Origin: Bradyrhizobium sp. 186
Lineage (GTDB): Bacteria > Pseudomonadota > Alphaproteobacteria > Rhizobiales > Xanthobacteraceae
Assembly (NCBI RefSeq): GCF_023101685.1
Contig: NZ_CP082164.1
Location: forward strand, 5,394,001-5,458,000
Direction of reading: 5' to 3'
DNA: 64,000 nucleotides
The notes below the pieces were generated by a model. It had not been told where the DNA came from. It saw only the letters and a program-made list of their open reading frames with translations, and did no database searches. Every line of letters begins with the position of its first letter. Position 1 is the stretch's first letter. Made by a program: the position numbers and the translations under genes. This document shows, piece by piece, positions 17,204 through 26,115 of this stretch.

Positions 17204-17372
17204 CGGGCGCTCCGAGCCAATGGGATGCGCGCATGGAAGCACCGGAACGCCCCGCCGCGCAATCCTCAGGCGCATTGTTGATAACCGGCCCAAACGCCCC
17301 ACGGATGGTGACAGGGCGGCGGCCTGGCGTGTTATCGGGGGATGACGCAGTTGCGAGACGGATCAAACACCC

Positions 17373-17960
17373 ATGCGCATTACCCTCGTCGGCTCCCGCC
17401 ATTTCGGCGTGACCACCCTGAACATGCTCCGGGAGCATAGCGTGTCGATCGCGCGGGTCGTGGTGACCGATGCCGAGGATCGCCTCGCCGCGGCGGCCCA
17501 CGCCGCCGGCATCGAGGTGGTGGTCCAGGCTAATCCGAAGCTGGTGGTAGCCTCCGAGATCGCCCCCGATACCGACCTGATCATCACCGCGCACAGCCAC
17601 GCCCGGATCGGCAGAGATGCGCTTGCCGCCGCCAGGTTCGGCGGGATCGGCTATCACCCGTCGCTGCTGCCGCGCCATCGCGGCAAGGCCGCGGTAGAAT
17701 GGACCATCAAGGAAGGCGATCCGATCGCCGGCGGCACGATCTATCATCTCGCCGACCGTATGGACGCCGGCGCCATCGCCGCCCAGGACTGGTGCTTCGT
17801 CAAGAAGGGCGAGACCGCGCGGGAGCTGTGGGAGCGTGCGCTCGCCCCGCTCGGGCTCAAGCTGCTTGCCGATGTGATCGATTACGCCAAGGTCCACAAG
17901 GCGCTTCCGGCCAAGATCCAGGACGAGCAGTTCGCGACATCTGCGCCGAGTCTTTCCTGA
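17373..17960 (+). CDS. Formyltransferase-family protein
   Basis: 195 residues, start ATG 17373. The fold opens MRITLVGSRHFGVTTLNML, and the catalytic block GYHPSLLPRHRGKAAVEW carries the conserved histidine, followed by GDPIAGGTIYHLADRMDAGA with the conserved aspartate region. This corresponds to the N-terminal catalytic domain of methionyl-tRNA and related 10-formyltetrahydrofolate-dependent transferases. The usual C-terminal substrate domain is absent, so it probably formylates a small molecule such as an amino sugar. Target unknown. Confidence 0.85.
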   Translation: MRITLVGSRHFGVTTLNMLREHSVSIARVVVTDAEDRLAAAAHAAGIEVVVQANPKLVVASEIAPDTDLIITAHSHARIGRDALAAARFGGIGYHPSLLPRHRGKAAVEWTIKEGDPIAGGTIYHLADRMDAGAIAAQDWCFVKKGETARELWERALAPLGLKLLADVIDYAKVHKALPAKIQDEQFATSAPSLS

Positions 17961-18132
17961 TGTTTACCCTTAATGCGAAGCCGCGTTGATTCTGCTTCAA
18001 AAATTGGCACCAGAAATGCAAATAAACTATTGTTTCCACAGGAACAATTTTCGATTTGGCACTGCAACAAATTTCCGTCACATTTCGCCTGAATAAGCGT
18101 CATCAATTTAGACATATTCAAGGACGGAATTC

Positions 18133-18483
18133 ATGCGTTTTGGTCGCATTGCGGTGTTCTGTGCCGCCTCAGTTTTCGCCGGCACCCTCGCCGCCCCCGC
18201 CTTCGCCCAGACACCCTATGACGGCAACTGGCACGTCACCATCGTCACCAAGAGCGGCACCTGTGAGCCGACCGCGAGCTCCATGCTGACGGTTGCCGAC
18301 GGCAAGATCACAGCGCCCGGCGCTAACGTTTCCGGCACCATCGGCCGCGAGGGTCTTGTGAAAGTTTCGATCAACGGTGCATATGCCAACGGTCAACTCA
18401 GCGGCAACGCCGGATCGGGGAAGTGGAATGGAGCATCTGCAGGCATACCGTGCAGCGGGCGGTGGGAAGCATCGCGCCAATAA
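18133..18483 (+). CDS. Secreted hypothetical protein
   Basis: Start ATG 18133 with AAGGA ten bases upstream. Signal peptide MRFGRIAVFCAASVFAGTLA ending FAQ, then a 90-residue beta-rich domain (YDGNWHVTIVTKSGTCEPTA) with glycine-rich turns and two cysteines, likely disulfide linked. The protein looks like a small periplasmic barrel. It overlaps the start of the next gene, and the two domains share a general plan (GxW opening, GxVSG turns). Function not known to me. Confidence 0.75.
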   Translation: MRFGRIAVFCAASVFAGTLAAPAFAQTPYDGNWHVTIVTKSGTCEPTASSMLTVADGKITAPGANVSGTIGREGLVKVSINGAYANGQLSGNAGSGKWNGASAGIPCSGRWEASRQ

Positions 18484-18973
18484 GCAATTCGGAATCAGCG
18501 CCCTGAACCGGCGGCTGCTGATGGCGGCCGCCGTTTTGTTTGCGGCATCGATCGCGAACACCGAAAGCAAGGCCCAGTCCGGCCCGTTTGCCCCGATGGC
18601 CGGAAGCTGGAGCGGCGGCGGCACTGTCATCCTCGATGACGGCTCCACCGAGCGGATCCGCTGCCGGGCCAAATACGCCCCGATCGGTCCGACCATGGAG
18701 CTGTCGCTGACCTGCGCCAGCGACGCCTACAAGTTCAACCTCGCGGCCAACGTCCGCTCGGAAGGCAGCGCCATCACCGGGAGCTGGAGCGAGGCCAGCC
18801 GCAACATCAGCGGTTCGCTCCAGGGCCGCGGCGGTGGCGGAAACTTTGAGGTGGTCGCTTCCGCCGCCGGCTTCAACGCCAACATCGCGCTGAAAACGAC
18901 CGGCAACAAGCAGACCGTCACACTGCGCGCCGACAGCCAGTTTCGCGGCGCCAACATCTCGCTGTCGCGCTAA
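18428..18973 (+). CDS. Secreted hypothetical protein, overlapping the previous gene
   Basis: The start is uncertain. ATG 18428 (MEHLQAYRAAGGGKHRANKQ) gives a long N-region before a hydrophobic stretch (LLMAAAVLFAASIANTESKA); ATG 18521 would give a signal peptide lacking positive charge. The mature part begins QSGPFAPMAGSWSGGG and is beta-rich, ending GANISLSR. With the longer start it overlaps 18133-18483 by 56 bases, which suggests translational coupling. A terminator follows directly. Function unknown. Confidence 0.7.
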   Translation: MEHLQAYRAAGGGKHRANKQFGISALNRRLLMAAAVLFAASIANTESKAQSGPFAPMAGSWSGGGTVILDDGSTERIRCRAKYAPIGPTMELSLTCASDAYKFNLAANVRSEGSAITGSWSEASRNISGSLQGRGGGGNFEVVASAAGFNANIALKTTGNKQTVTLRADSQFRGANISLSR

Positions 18974-18995
18974 GCCAGTACGACGATACGACAAT

Positions 18996-19026
18996 CGACC
19001 CGGCGACCTCGCCGGGTCATTTTTTT
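18996..19026 (+). terminator. Rho-independent terminator
   Basis: ACCCGGC/GCCGGGT with a short loop, followed by a run of seven T. It ends the 18133-18973 pair; the T run overlaps the stop codon of the convergent RidA gene. Confidence 0.9.
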
Positions 19027-19423
19027 ATGCGTTTGGGACGAACGCCGTCACCTCGATCTCGACCTTGGCACGATCATCCACCAGCCCGCCGATGTAGAGC
19101 AGCGTCGAGGGCGGGAAATTGCGCCCGAGCGTCTCCTTCCAGGCCGCGCCGATGCCGGCGCCTGCGGCCACGTATTCGCTGCGGCTGGTCAGATACCAGG
19201 TCAGGCGGACGATGTGCTCAGGGCCGGCGCCAGCCTCCGCAAGCAGCTTGATGATCCGCTTCAGCGCGGTTGCGACCTGGGCCGCCATATCCGGCGCGTA
19301 GTTGCCGGTCTCGTCGCCACCGGTCTGCCCGGCCAGCACCACCCAACGCCCCGGCCCTTCCACCACCACGCCATGTGAAAAGCCGCGCGGTTTCGACCAT
19401 TCGGCCGGCTGCAAGATGCGCAT
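19025..19423 (-). CDS. RidA (YjgF/YER057c/UK114) family protein
   Basis: 132 residues, start ATG 19423. Family features include WVVLAGQTGGDETGNYAPDM, QVATALKRIIKLLAEAGAG and the C-terminal PPSTLLYIGGLVDDRAKVEI with EVTAF. Classical RidA deaminates reactive enamine/imine intermediates from PLP enzymes; the family also has divergent subgroups. The key Arg of RidA (in the RVE-type motif) is not clear here, since the equivalent strand reads TLLYIGGLVDD, so this may be a non-RidA subgroup. It stands alone and is convergent with 18428-18973. Confidence 0.88.
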   Translation of the reverse strand: MRILQPAEWSKPRGFSHGVVVEGPGRWVVLAGQTGGDETGNYAPDMAAQVATALKRIIKLLAEAGAGPEHIVRLTWYLTSRSEYVAAGAGIGAAWKETLGRNFPPSTLLYIGGLVDDRAKVEIEVTAFVPNA

Positions 19424-19569
19424 GAGCGACGTCTCCCGATTTTCTCGTTGTTCGCTGATGCCTTAGCACGCCGCCCTGCATCGCTGCATCCGCAGATTTG
19501 GCCGTTGCAAACCGCGGCGATGTCGCCGATACCGGCCCTCCCCAGAATTCTCCCACCGCACCTCGCCCC

Positions 19570-20444
19570 GTGAGCACGACACCGTCCAAAACGATGGCTG
19601 CGCTGTGGATGGCCGGTTGGCTGTCGCTGACGCTGGTGATGGCGGTCGCAGGACGCGAGGCTGTGCGCGAGATGAACGTCTTCCAGGTGATCGAGGTACG
19701 CTCGCTGCTCGGCCTCTGCATGCTCTATCCGATGATCCGGCGCGCCGGCGCTTCGGAACGCTCAAGACCACGCGCCTGCCCCAGCACATCGCGCGCAACC
19801 TGATCCACTACGTCTCGCAGCTCGGCTGGTTCTTTGCGCTGACGCTGATTCCGATCGGCCAGGTGGTGGCGATCGAGTTCACGATGCCGATCTGGACCGC
19901 GATCCTCGCAGCCGGCTTCCTGTCCGAGCGCATGACATCGTGGAAGATCGCCGCGATCGTGCTCGGTCTCGTCGGCGTGATCGTCATCGTGCGGCCCGCG
20001 ACCGGCGAGATCAATCAGGGCCAGTTGATCGCGCTCGGCGCCGCGATCGGCTTCGGCGTGTCCATGGCATTGGTCAAATCACTCACCCGCACCGAGAGCG
20101 CGCTGGCGATTCTGTTCTGGATGCTGGTCGTGCAGTCGGTCGCAGGCTTTCTGCCGACGCTCTATGTCTGGGCTTGGCCCCCCACCTATGTCTGGGGTTG
20201 GGTGGCCGTGATCTCGGTCTGCGGCACTTTTGGGCATTATTGCCTCGCCAGCGCGATGCGCTACGCGGACGCGACCGTGGTGGTTCCCATGGACTTCTTG
20301 CGGGTCCCACTTACCGCCACAGCAGGCTGGCTGCTGTATTCAGAGCGGCTCGACGCCTGGACTGTGCTCGGCGCGGCGCTGATCCTGTTCGGCAACCTCC
20401 TGAATTTGAAGCCGGCTCCGCCGGTTCACGCCCGCGCGCAGTGA
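19570..20444 (+). pseudogene. EamA/DMT-family transporter with a frameshift
   Basis: Start GTG 19570 (MSTTPSKTMAALWMAGWLSL). The first frame encodes two membrane segments up to LYPMIRRAGA, then loses register near 19749; the remaining eight segments (from GTLKTTRLPQHIARNLIHYV) read in another frame and end at 20444. The two parts join into one ten-helix drug/metabolite exporter with two EamA domains (QVVAIEFTMPIWTAIL, YADATVVVPMDFLRVPLTA). A one-base change is enough. It may be a real null mutation or a sequencing error. Confidence 0.85.
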
Positions 20445-20645
20445 ACCACGCGCCGCCTCGCGCGACAAAACAAAGTGGTCGAGCGTGATTTGGATCACGT
20501 TGGAGGGGCATTCCATCGTGCACATTCGGCCGCAAAGCAATGGGTTGGGCGAACTGTCGTTTTGCTAGCGCGAAGCCGGGCGTTTTCGTGTAGGTTCACC
20601 GCCAATTTGTTGCTGCCCATTATTCGATTCTGTTGGGGATTTCAG

Positions 20646-22070
20646 ATGCGCACTCTCACCCTCCTCGTCTCGCTGATGTGCATGGCGTTGTCGGTCAGCG
20701 CCGCGAAGGCCGACCGCCGCGTCGCTTTCGTCGTCGGCAACGGCACCTACAAGAACGTTGCGCAACTGCCGAACCCGCCGATCGACGCCAAGGCGATGGC
20801 GGCGACGCTGCGCAATGTCGGCTTCGAGGTGATCGAAGGTTCGAACCTCTCGCGCGATCAGATGACGGAGAAGCTGCTCGATTTCGGCCGCAAGGCGCAG
20901 GGCTCCGATGTCGCGGTGTTCTATTATGCCGGTCACGGCATCGCCGTCGGCGGCTCCAACTATCTCCTGCCGGTCGACGCCGACATCAAATCAGAGATGG
21001 ACGTCAAGCTCGGCGCCGCCATCAACATCGATCTGACGCTCGACCAGACCATGGGCGATGCCAAGGTCAAGCTGGTGTTCCTGGACGCCTGCCGCGATAA
21101 TCCCTTTGCCGCCAAGATCAAGTCGAACTCCGCGACCCGCAGCGTCAACGTGCAGAGCGGCCTCGCCGAGATGAAGTCCGGCGAAGGCACGCTGATCGCG
21201 TTCGCCACCGGCCCGGGCCAGACCGCGCTCGACGGCCAGGAGGGCAACAACAGCCCGTTCACCCGCGCGCTGATCGACAACATCACCAAGCCCGGCATCG
21301 AGATCCAGCAGGCGATGACGTCGGTGCGCGCCCAGGTCAACGAAGAAACCCACAAGGGCCAGCTGCCATGGGGCCACACCAACCTGATCGGCGCCGTCTA
21401 CCTCAACCAGGCCCCGACGACCCAGGTCGCCAACGCGGCCCCGACAGCGGCTGGCAGCGTGCCGCCGGCTGCGACCGCCGGCAGCTCGGACGGTGTCGAG
21501 CTCGAGTATTGGCGCTCTGTGAAGGAGTCCAACAAGCCGGAGGAGCTCAACGCCTACCTCTCCGCCTATCCGAACGGTCAGTTCAAGGCGCTGGCGCTGG
21601 CACGGCTCGCGGCCATCAAGAGCGGACCGTCGACCACGACCCGCAACCTTAATGCCGGTGTTGATCCCGCGACCTTCACTGACGATGCGACCCAGCTCAC
21701 CGAGGACCAGATCGGCCTCGACAAGGGTCAGCGCCGCGATGTGCAGCGCCGCCTCACCGGCCTCGGCTTCGACACCAAGGTGTCCGGCGCGTTCAATGAC
21801 GACACCCGGATCGTGCTCAAGCGCTGGCAGGCGGCACGGGGCTATCCGTCGTCAGGTTATCTCAACAAGCTCCAGCACAAGGCCCTGCTCTCCGAGATCG
21901 TGGCGACCACGCCGACGGCGAGCGACGACAGCGCGAAGCCGGCCCGGCGCGCCAGCGCCCCCGCCCAGAGCAGCGCACCGGCGCCCCATCGCAGCGGCGG
22001 CGGCGATCCCGGCGCGGCCTTCGTGGGCGGCGTCGTCGGCGGCATGATGGGCGGCATGTTCCGCCGGTGA
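20646..22070 (+). CDS. Caspase-like (C14) exported protein with peptidoglycan-binding-like domain
   Basis: 474 residues from ATG 20646; the frame extends upstream but the signal peptide MRTLTLLVSLMCMALSVSAA starts here. The p20-like domain (residues 24-250) has RRVAFVVGNGTYKN, catalytic His97 in YYAGHG and Cys149 in LDACRDNPF, so it is a plausible active cysteine peptidase of the metacaspase-related type. A linker with EYWRSVKESNKPEELNAYL follows, then at about 350-420 a helical PG_binding_1-like repeat (RRDVQRRLTGLGFDTKVSGA). The glycine/methionine-rich tail ends MMGGMFRR. It is predicted to be periplasmic. A perfect bidirectional terminator follows. Confidence 0.88.
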   Translation: MRTLTLLVSLMCMALSVSAAKADRRVAFVVGNGTYKNVAQLPNPPIDAKAMAATLRNVGFEVIEGSNLSRDQMTEKLLDFGRKAQGSDVAVFYYAGHGIAVGGSNYLLPVDADIKSEMDVKLGAAINIDLTLDQTMGDAKVKLVFLDACRDNPFAAKIKSNSATRSVNVQSGLAEMKSGEGTLIAFATGPGQTALDGQEGNNSPFTRALIDNITKPGIEIQQAMTSVRAQVNEETHKGQLPWGHTNLIGAVYLNQAPTTQVANAAPTAAGSVPPAATAGSSDGVELEYWRSVKESNKPEELNAYLSAYPNGQFKALALARLAAIKSGPSTTTRNLNAGVDPATFTDDATQLTEDQIGLDKGQRRDVQRRLTGLGFDTKVSGAFNDDTRIVLKRWQAARGYPSSGYLNKLQHKALLSEIVATTPTASDDSAKPARRASAPAQSSAPAPHRSGGGDPGAAFVGGVVGGMMGGMFRR

Positions 22071-22094
22071 GCCGCAAAGCTTAGCTCCCAATGA

Positions 22095-22124
22095 AAAAGC
22101 CCGGCTCGAGCCGGGCTTTTTTCT
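22095..22124. terminator. Bidirectional rho-independent terminator
   Basis: AGCCCGGCTC and GAGCCGGGCT form a perfect 10-bp stem, preceded by AAAAA and followed by TTTTTT. It sits between the convergent caspase gene (stop 22070) and the LysR gene (stop 22127). Confidence 0.95.
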
Positions 22125-22126
22125 TG

Positions 22127-23086
22127 CTAATAATCCTGGGTGAACCAGGGCACGAGCGTCCGGATACGCGGCATCGCCTGCATCGTAATGCTCGACCGAG
22201 CCATCTCTGCGATGCGCGGCGCCAGTGATGAGAGATCTCCACGGCGAGTCACCAGAAGCAGTTCACGAAAAAATCCAGGGCCCGGCAGAGGGAGAGCGCT
22301 TACCTGGGCAGCGTGAGCGAGCCCCTGCAACAGACACAGCGGCGTGGTGATCGCGACGCCCATCCCGGTAGCTACCATGGCGACCAAGCTGTCCGAGGTG
22401 TCAAACTCAAAGGCCCGCGGCGGGCGAATACCCAAACGGCTCAGATGGCGCTCGACCTGAGCACCGACGTAGGAGCGTTCACTATGCCGGACCAGACGAT
22501 GCCGGGCGAGGATTTCGTGCAAATCAAGGTCGGCAAATTCGGCTTCCAGTCCGCGTGGCACCACCAGCAGGTACGGTTCGCGATAGAATGGGAAGCGTTC
22601 GACATCACACAGATCGTCCATTGCATCGCACGTGATCGCCGCGTCAATCATTCGACGCACCAACGCCTCCGCATGAGAATGAGCGAGACCCGACCAGGCC
22701 GACAGGCTTAGCGCGATCGCGCCCGTCATCAGCTCTTTGACAAGGTGCGCGCCGACCGTGCCAGCATAGGAATCGACGAGGCCGAGCCTCAGATCAACAC
22801 GTTCGGACTGTTCCGCCGCGGCCCGGAGCGTGCTCAGTAGCGCATCAAAGTTACGGTTTAGATCGAGAACGCGGCCTGCAAGGATGCGCCCCGCCCGGGT
22901 CGGCACGAGCGGCCTCCGGCTACGGTCGAAAAATGCGACGCCGACCGAGGCTTCGGCACGTCGCACCGCCTGAGATACCGCGGATTGCGTCATCCCGAAT
23001 TGGCGCGACGCTTCGAGCATGCTGCCCGAGTCCGCGACGGCGGCGACAATCTGCAAGCTTCGCAGGTCTGGAATGGAGGACGTCAT
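22127..23086 (-). CDS. LysR-family transcriptional regulator
   Basis: 319 residues, start ATG 23086. N-terminal winged helix: LRSLQIVAAVADSGSMLEAS, FGMTQSAVSQAVRRAEASVG, FDRSRRPLVPT. The C-terminal periplasmic-binding-like domain (about residues 95-310) senses a ligand. It is divergent from the amine oxidase/ABC transporter operon at 23211, with a symmetrical site (23093-23133) in the gap, so it most likely regulates that operon in response to its substrate. The helix-turn-helix is complete. Confidence 0.93.
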   Translation of the reverse strand: MTSSIPDLRSLQIVAAVADSGSMLEASRQFGMTQSAVSQAVRRAEASVGVAFFDRSRRPLVPTRAGRILAGRVLDLNRNFDALLSTLRAAAEQSERVDLRLGLVDSYAGTVGAHLVKELMTGAIALSLSAWSGLAHSHAEALVRRMIDAAITCDAMDDLCDVERFPFYREPYLLVVPRGLEAEFADLDLHEILARHRLVRHSERSYVGAQVERHLSRLGIRPPRAFEFDTSDSLVAMVATGMGVAITTPLCLLQGLAHAAQVSALPLPGPGFFRELLLVTRRGDLSSLAPRIAEMARSSITMQAMPRIRTLVPWFTQDY

Positions 23087-23092
23087 GTCATG

Positions 23093-23133
23093 AATTAAGC
23101 AGAAGTTATACTGGTGTGCAAATTTGCTTAATT
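23093..23133. promoter_or_regulatory. Probable LysR operator
   Basis: AATTAAGCA (23093-23101) and TGCTTAATT (23125-23133) form a perfect 9-base inverted repeat separated by 23 bases, seven bases upstream of the LysR start codon and in the shared divergent promoter region. The T...A ends fit the general LysR box. The role is inferred from position and symmetry. Confidence 0.75.
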
Positions 23134-23210
23134 GTATGAATTATCCTTGTCACAGAGCCGATTTGAAAGGCAATCTCTGCGTCATCTTAATAATTGAGCA
23201 GCTTCAAGTC

Positions 23211-24380
23211 ATGAGCGTCCGAGCGGACATTCTGGTGATCGGCCTCGGTGCCATGGGCAGCGCGGCTCTCTATCAATTGGCCAAGCGAGGGGTAAAGGCG
23301 GTCGGCATCGATCGCTTTGCGCCTCCCCACGTGATGGGATCCAGCCACGGTGAAACCCGCATCACACGGCAAGCCGTCGGCGAAGGCCGCGATTACGTTC
23401 CCCTGGTCCTGGATGCGCACCGGATCTGGCGCGAGCTCGAAGCCGAGACGTCTGACCAGCTCCTGAACCCGTGTGGCGTCATCGTCATGGCGCCCGGCGT
23501 TGGCGAGACGTCGCACCACGGCAAGCCGGATTTCGTCGCACGTTCGATTGGGGCAGCGCGTGACTTCGGCATCGCGCATGAAGTGATCGACGGGCGAGAG
23601 GTGGCTTATCGCTTTCCGCAGTTCTTGAACCTTCAGGGCAACGAGAAGGCCTATTACGAGCCCGGCGGGGGATACGTTCTCCCGGAGCGCTGCATCAAGG
23701 CGCAACTGACGCGCGCGGAGCAGCTCGGTGCGGTGATCCGCACGGGGGTCGAAGTCCTCTCGATCGCGCAGACAGGTTCCGTCGTTCGGGTGGAGACGTC
23801 CTCGGGCAGCTTCGAAGCCGGCCAGGTGGTCGTGTCGGCAGGCGGCTGGAATGCTCACCTGCTGGGCGCGCCGTTTGATCGCGTACTCACGGTGAAACGT
23901 CAGGTGCTCCACTGGTACGAGCTCGAGGACACAAGCGCGTATCGCGCAAACGCCCCAGCGTTCATCTGGATGCATGGCGCGACGGATGTCGATTACCTCT
24001 ACGGCTTCCCGCCACTGCCAGGCGATCGTCGCCTCAAGGTGGCGACCGAGCAGTATGAGACCAGCACGACGGCCGATACCGTCGATCGCACCGTCGATCC
24101 TGCGGAGTCGGCCAAGATGTACCTGGAGCACGTCAAGGGGCGGCTCGCTGGCGCCACGCCCCGCGTCCCGCAAGCGGCCGCCTGTTTCTACACGGTGACA
24201 CCCGACCGGGGCTTCATCATCGACCGGCATCCCGACCAGGACAGAGTCTTTGTCGTCTCGGCGTGCTCCGGTCACGGCTTCAAGCACTCAGCCGGCATCG
24301 GAAACGTGGTGGCTGAGATAATGGCCGATGGCCGAAGCTCGATCGACCTTACCCCATTCTCCGTGTCCCGTTTTTTGTGA
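23211..24380 (+). CDS. FAD-dependent oxidase of the sarcosine / N-methyl-tryptophan oxidase type
   Basis: 389 residues from ATG 23211 (MSVRADILVIGLGAMGSAAL). The dinucleotide fold GLGAMG and following acidic residue (GIDRF) are present, then SSHGETRITRQAVGEG. Near residue 325, CFYTVTPDRGFIIDRHP carries the cysteine that binds FAD covalently in monomeric sarcosine oxidase and MTOX; the end block SGHGFKHSAGIGNVV is also typical. It oxidises secondary or N-methyl amines to aldehyde, peroxide and a primary amine. First gene of an operon with an amino acid ABC transporter, so the substrate is probably imported by that system. Confidence 0.9.
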   Translation: MSVRADILVIGLGAMGSAALYQLAKRGVKAVGIDRFAPPHVMGSSHGETRITRQAVGEGRDYVPLVLDAHRIWRELEAETSDQLLNPCGVIVMAPGVGETSHHGKPDFVARSIGAARDFGIAHEVIDGREVAYRFPQFLNLQGNEKAYYEPGGGYVLPERCIKAQLTRAEQLGAVIRTGVEVLSIAQTGSVVRVETSSGSFEAGQVVVSAGGWNAHLLGAPFDRVLTVKRQVLHWYELEDTSAYRANAPAFIWMHGATDVDYLYGFPPLPGDRRLKVATEQYETSTTADTVDRTVDPAESAKMYLEHVKGRLAGATPRVPQAAACFYTVTPDRGFIIDRHPDQDRVFVVSACSGHGFKHSAGIGNVVAEIMADGRSSIDLTPFSVSRFL

Positions 24381-24458
24381 CGTTTGGCACGAACTTTGTA
24401 CTACGAAAAGAGTGCGCGTCGGGCGCGTCGTGATTTCAATCCTTGGAGGTGTCATCCG

Positions 24459-25271
24459 ATGAGAAATGTGCTTCGTTCCATCATGACGGCTGCCACGGCG
24501 CTGCTGATGCTTGGCAGCGCTCAAGCGGCTGATGGCGTCGATGCCATCAAGCAGCGCGGCACGTTGAACGTCGGCGTCAAGGCAGACTACAAGCCCTTTG
24601 GATACCGCGACCCCACCGGAAATGTGGTCGGCATCGAGCCGGATCTTGCCGCAGATATTGCCAAGCGCCTCGGAGTCAAACTCGAGCTCGTTCCGGTCGG
24701 GGCTTCGAATAGAATCGAGTTTCTACAGCAGGGAAAGGTTGATCTGCTAATCGCGACCATGTCGGACAGGCCGGAACGCCGACGCGTCGTTCAAGCCATC
24801 GAACCTCTGTATTATTCAGACTATGTGAACATACTTCTCAACAAAAAGGCCGGCATCAACGACTGGGCTGACCTCAAGGGAAAACCCGTATGCGCAACGT
24901 CGGGGGCCTGGTACAACAAGGATGTCGCCAAATCCTACGGCCCCGAAATTGTTGCGTTTGACGGTTCAGAGAAGCCTCTGTTTGCCATGAAGCAGGGCAA
25001 CTGCGTCGGCTATCTCTACGATCAGACCTTCCTGCAAGGCAAGTTGCTCGAGGATGAGTGGAAGACGGACTACGCCCTTCCCCTGAAAGGCGTTTTGCCT
25101 TCACCATGGATGATCGCCGTCGCGCTCGATAACGCCAGCCTTCAGAAGCTGCTCGAAGATGCGACCAAGGACTGGATGAAGACCGGCTTCATCGTGGACA
25201 CAGAAAAGAAGTGGGGCATTAGTCCGACCGAATATTCGCTCCTCATGCACGAGCGATACAAGAACAAATAG
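24459..25271 (+). CDS. ABC transporter substrate-binding protein (polar amino acid type)
   Basis: 270 residues. ATG 24459 follows TTGGAGGT, a strong ribosome binding site. Signal peptide MRNVLRSIMTAATALLMLGS ending AQA. The SBP_bac_3 domain is evident: GTLNVGVKADYKPFGYRDPT, GNVVGIEPDLAADIAKRLGV, VDLLIATMSDRPERR, and the C-terminal TEYSLLMHERYKNK. It binds the substrate in the periplasm for the two permeases that follow. Confidence 0.93.
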   Translation: MRNVLRSIMTAATALLMLGSAQAADGVDAIKQRGTLNVGVKADYKPFGYRDPTGNVVGIEPDLAADIAKRLGVKLELVPVGASNRIEFLQQGKVDLLIATMSDRPERRRVVQAIEPLYYSDYVNILLNKKAGINDWADLKGKPVCATSGAWYNKDVAKSYGPEIVAFDGSEKPLFAMKQGNCVGYLYDQTFLQGKLLEDEWKTDYALPLKGVLPSPWMIAVALDNASLQKLLEDATKDWMKTGFIVDTEKKWGISPTEYSLLMHERYKNK

Positions 25272-25371
25272 ACGTGTGAAGCGGAGCGCCAGATCCATCT
25301 CGCGCTCCGAAGAGGTCAAGCCCCATGCACTGATCCGAGGTGATTGCCTCAACAATTCGGTGTCGCGCAAA

Positions 25372-26115
25372 ATGCAGGCAATCGGCAACTGGTTTCAGAA
25401 TCTCTATGAAACGACGGGGCTGAATTTCTCCGTACTCTACGATGCATACGACTGGGATCGTTATCTCGGCGGGCTCAAGATGACGCTGTTTCTGAGCGTT
25501 ACGACGATCCTGCTGAGCCTCGTCATCGGTGCGGTGGGCGCCTTGATGCAGGGCAGTCCATCCAGATTGTTGCGGCTGGCCGTCAATGCTTTCGTCGTGG
25601 TGTTCCGCAACACACCACCGCTTGTACAGATCTTCTTTTTCTATTTCGGCCTCGGCACGATGCTTCCGGCCGTCGAGACGGCGGGCATGCGCGTTCCACT
25701 GCTGAGCAACGTCCAATGGGCGATCATTTCGCTGTCACTGTTCGCGGCCGCCTTCAACGTGGAAATCTTCCGCTCCGGCATCGAGGCGGTGCCGAGAACA
25801 ACCATCGAGGCAGCGGAGGCGCTGGGATACACGCGTCTGAGGGCCTACATCCATATCGTGCTTCCGCTGGCCATTCGCGTCTGCCTTCCCGCACTGAACA
25901 ACAACCTCGTCAACCTCCTCAAGACGACCACGCTTGCCTACGCGATCGCAGTTCCCGAAACGCTGTATGCGGTCAAGCAGATCTGGTCGGAATCGCAAAA
26001 CGTTTTCGAAATGATGATCGTACTGCTCGCGACCTACGGCATCCTCGTCGGCGTCCTCGTCTGGCTGATGCATCGCTGGGAGCGCGCGATGCGCATTCCG
26101 GGGTACGGACGATGA
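25372..26115 (+). CDS. ABC transporter permease (amino acid, HisM type), first
   Basis: 247 residues from ATG 25372 (MQAIGNWFQNLYETTGLNFS); an in-frame GTG at 25360 is an alternative, and neither has a strong Shine-Dalgarno. Five membrane segments; FRNTPPLVQIFFFYFGLG and the EAA loop (EAAEALGYTRLRAYIHIVLP) identify the binding-protein-dependent permease family. The stop overlaps the next start as ATGA, so the two permeases are translationally coupled and should form a heterodimer. Confidence 0.92.
   Translation: MQAIGNWFQNLYETTGLNFSVLYDAYDWDRYLGGLKMTLFLSVTTILLSLVIGAVGALMQGSPSRLLRLAVNAFVVVFRNTPPLVQIFFFYFGLGTMLPAVETAGMRVPLLSNVQWAIISLSLFAAAFNVEIFRSGIEAVPRTTIEAAEALGYTRLRAYIHIVLPLAIRVCLPALNNNLVNLLKTTTLAYAIAVPETLYAVKQIWSESQNVFEMMIVLLATYGILVGVLVWLMHRWERAMRIPGYGR

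Noticed and set aside
15815..17281. 488-codon plus-strand frame
   Set aside because: Crosses several small genes with signal peptides on the other strand, is His/Arg rich, and has no domain.
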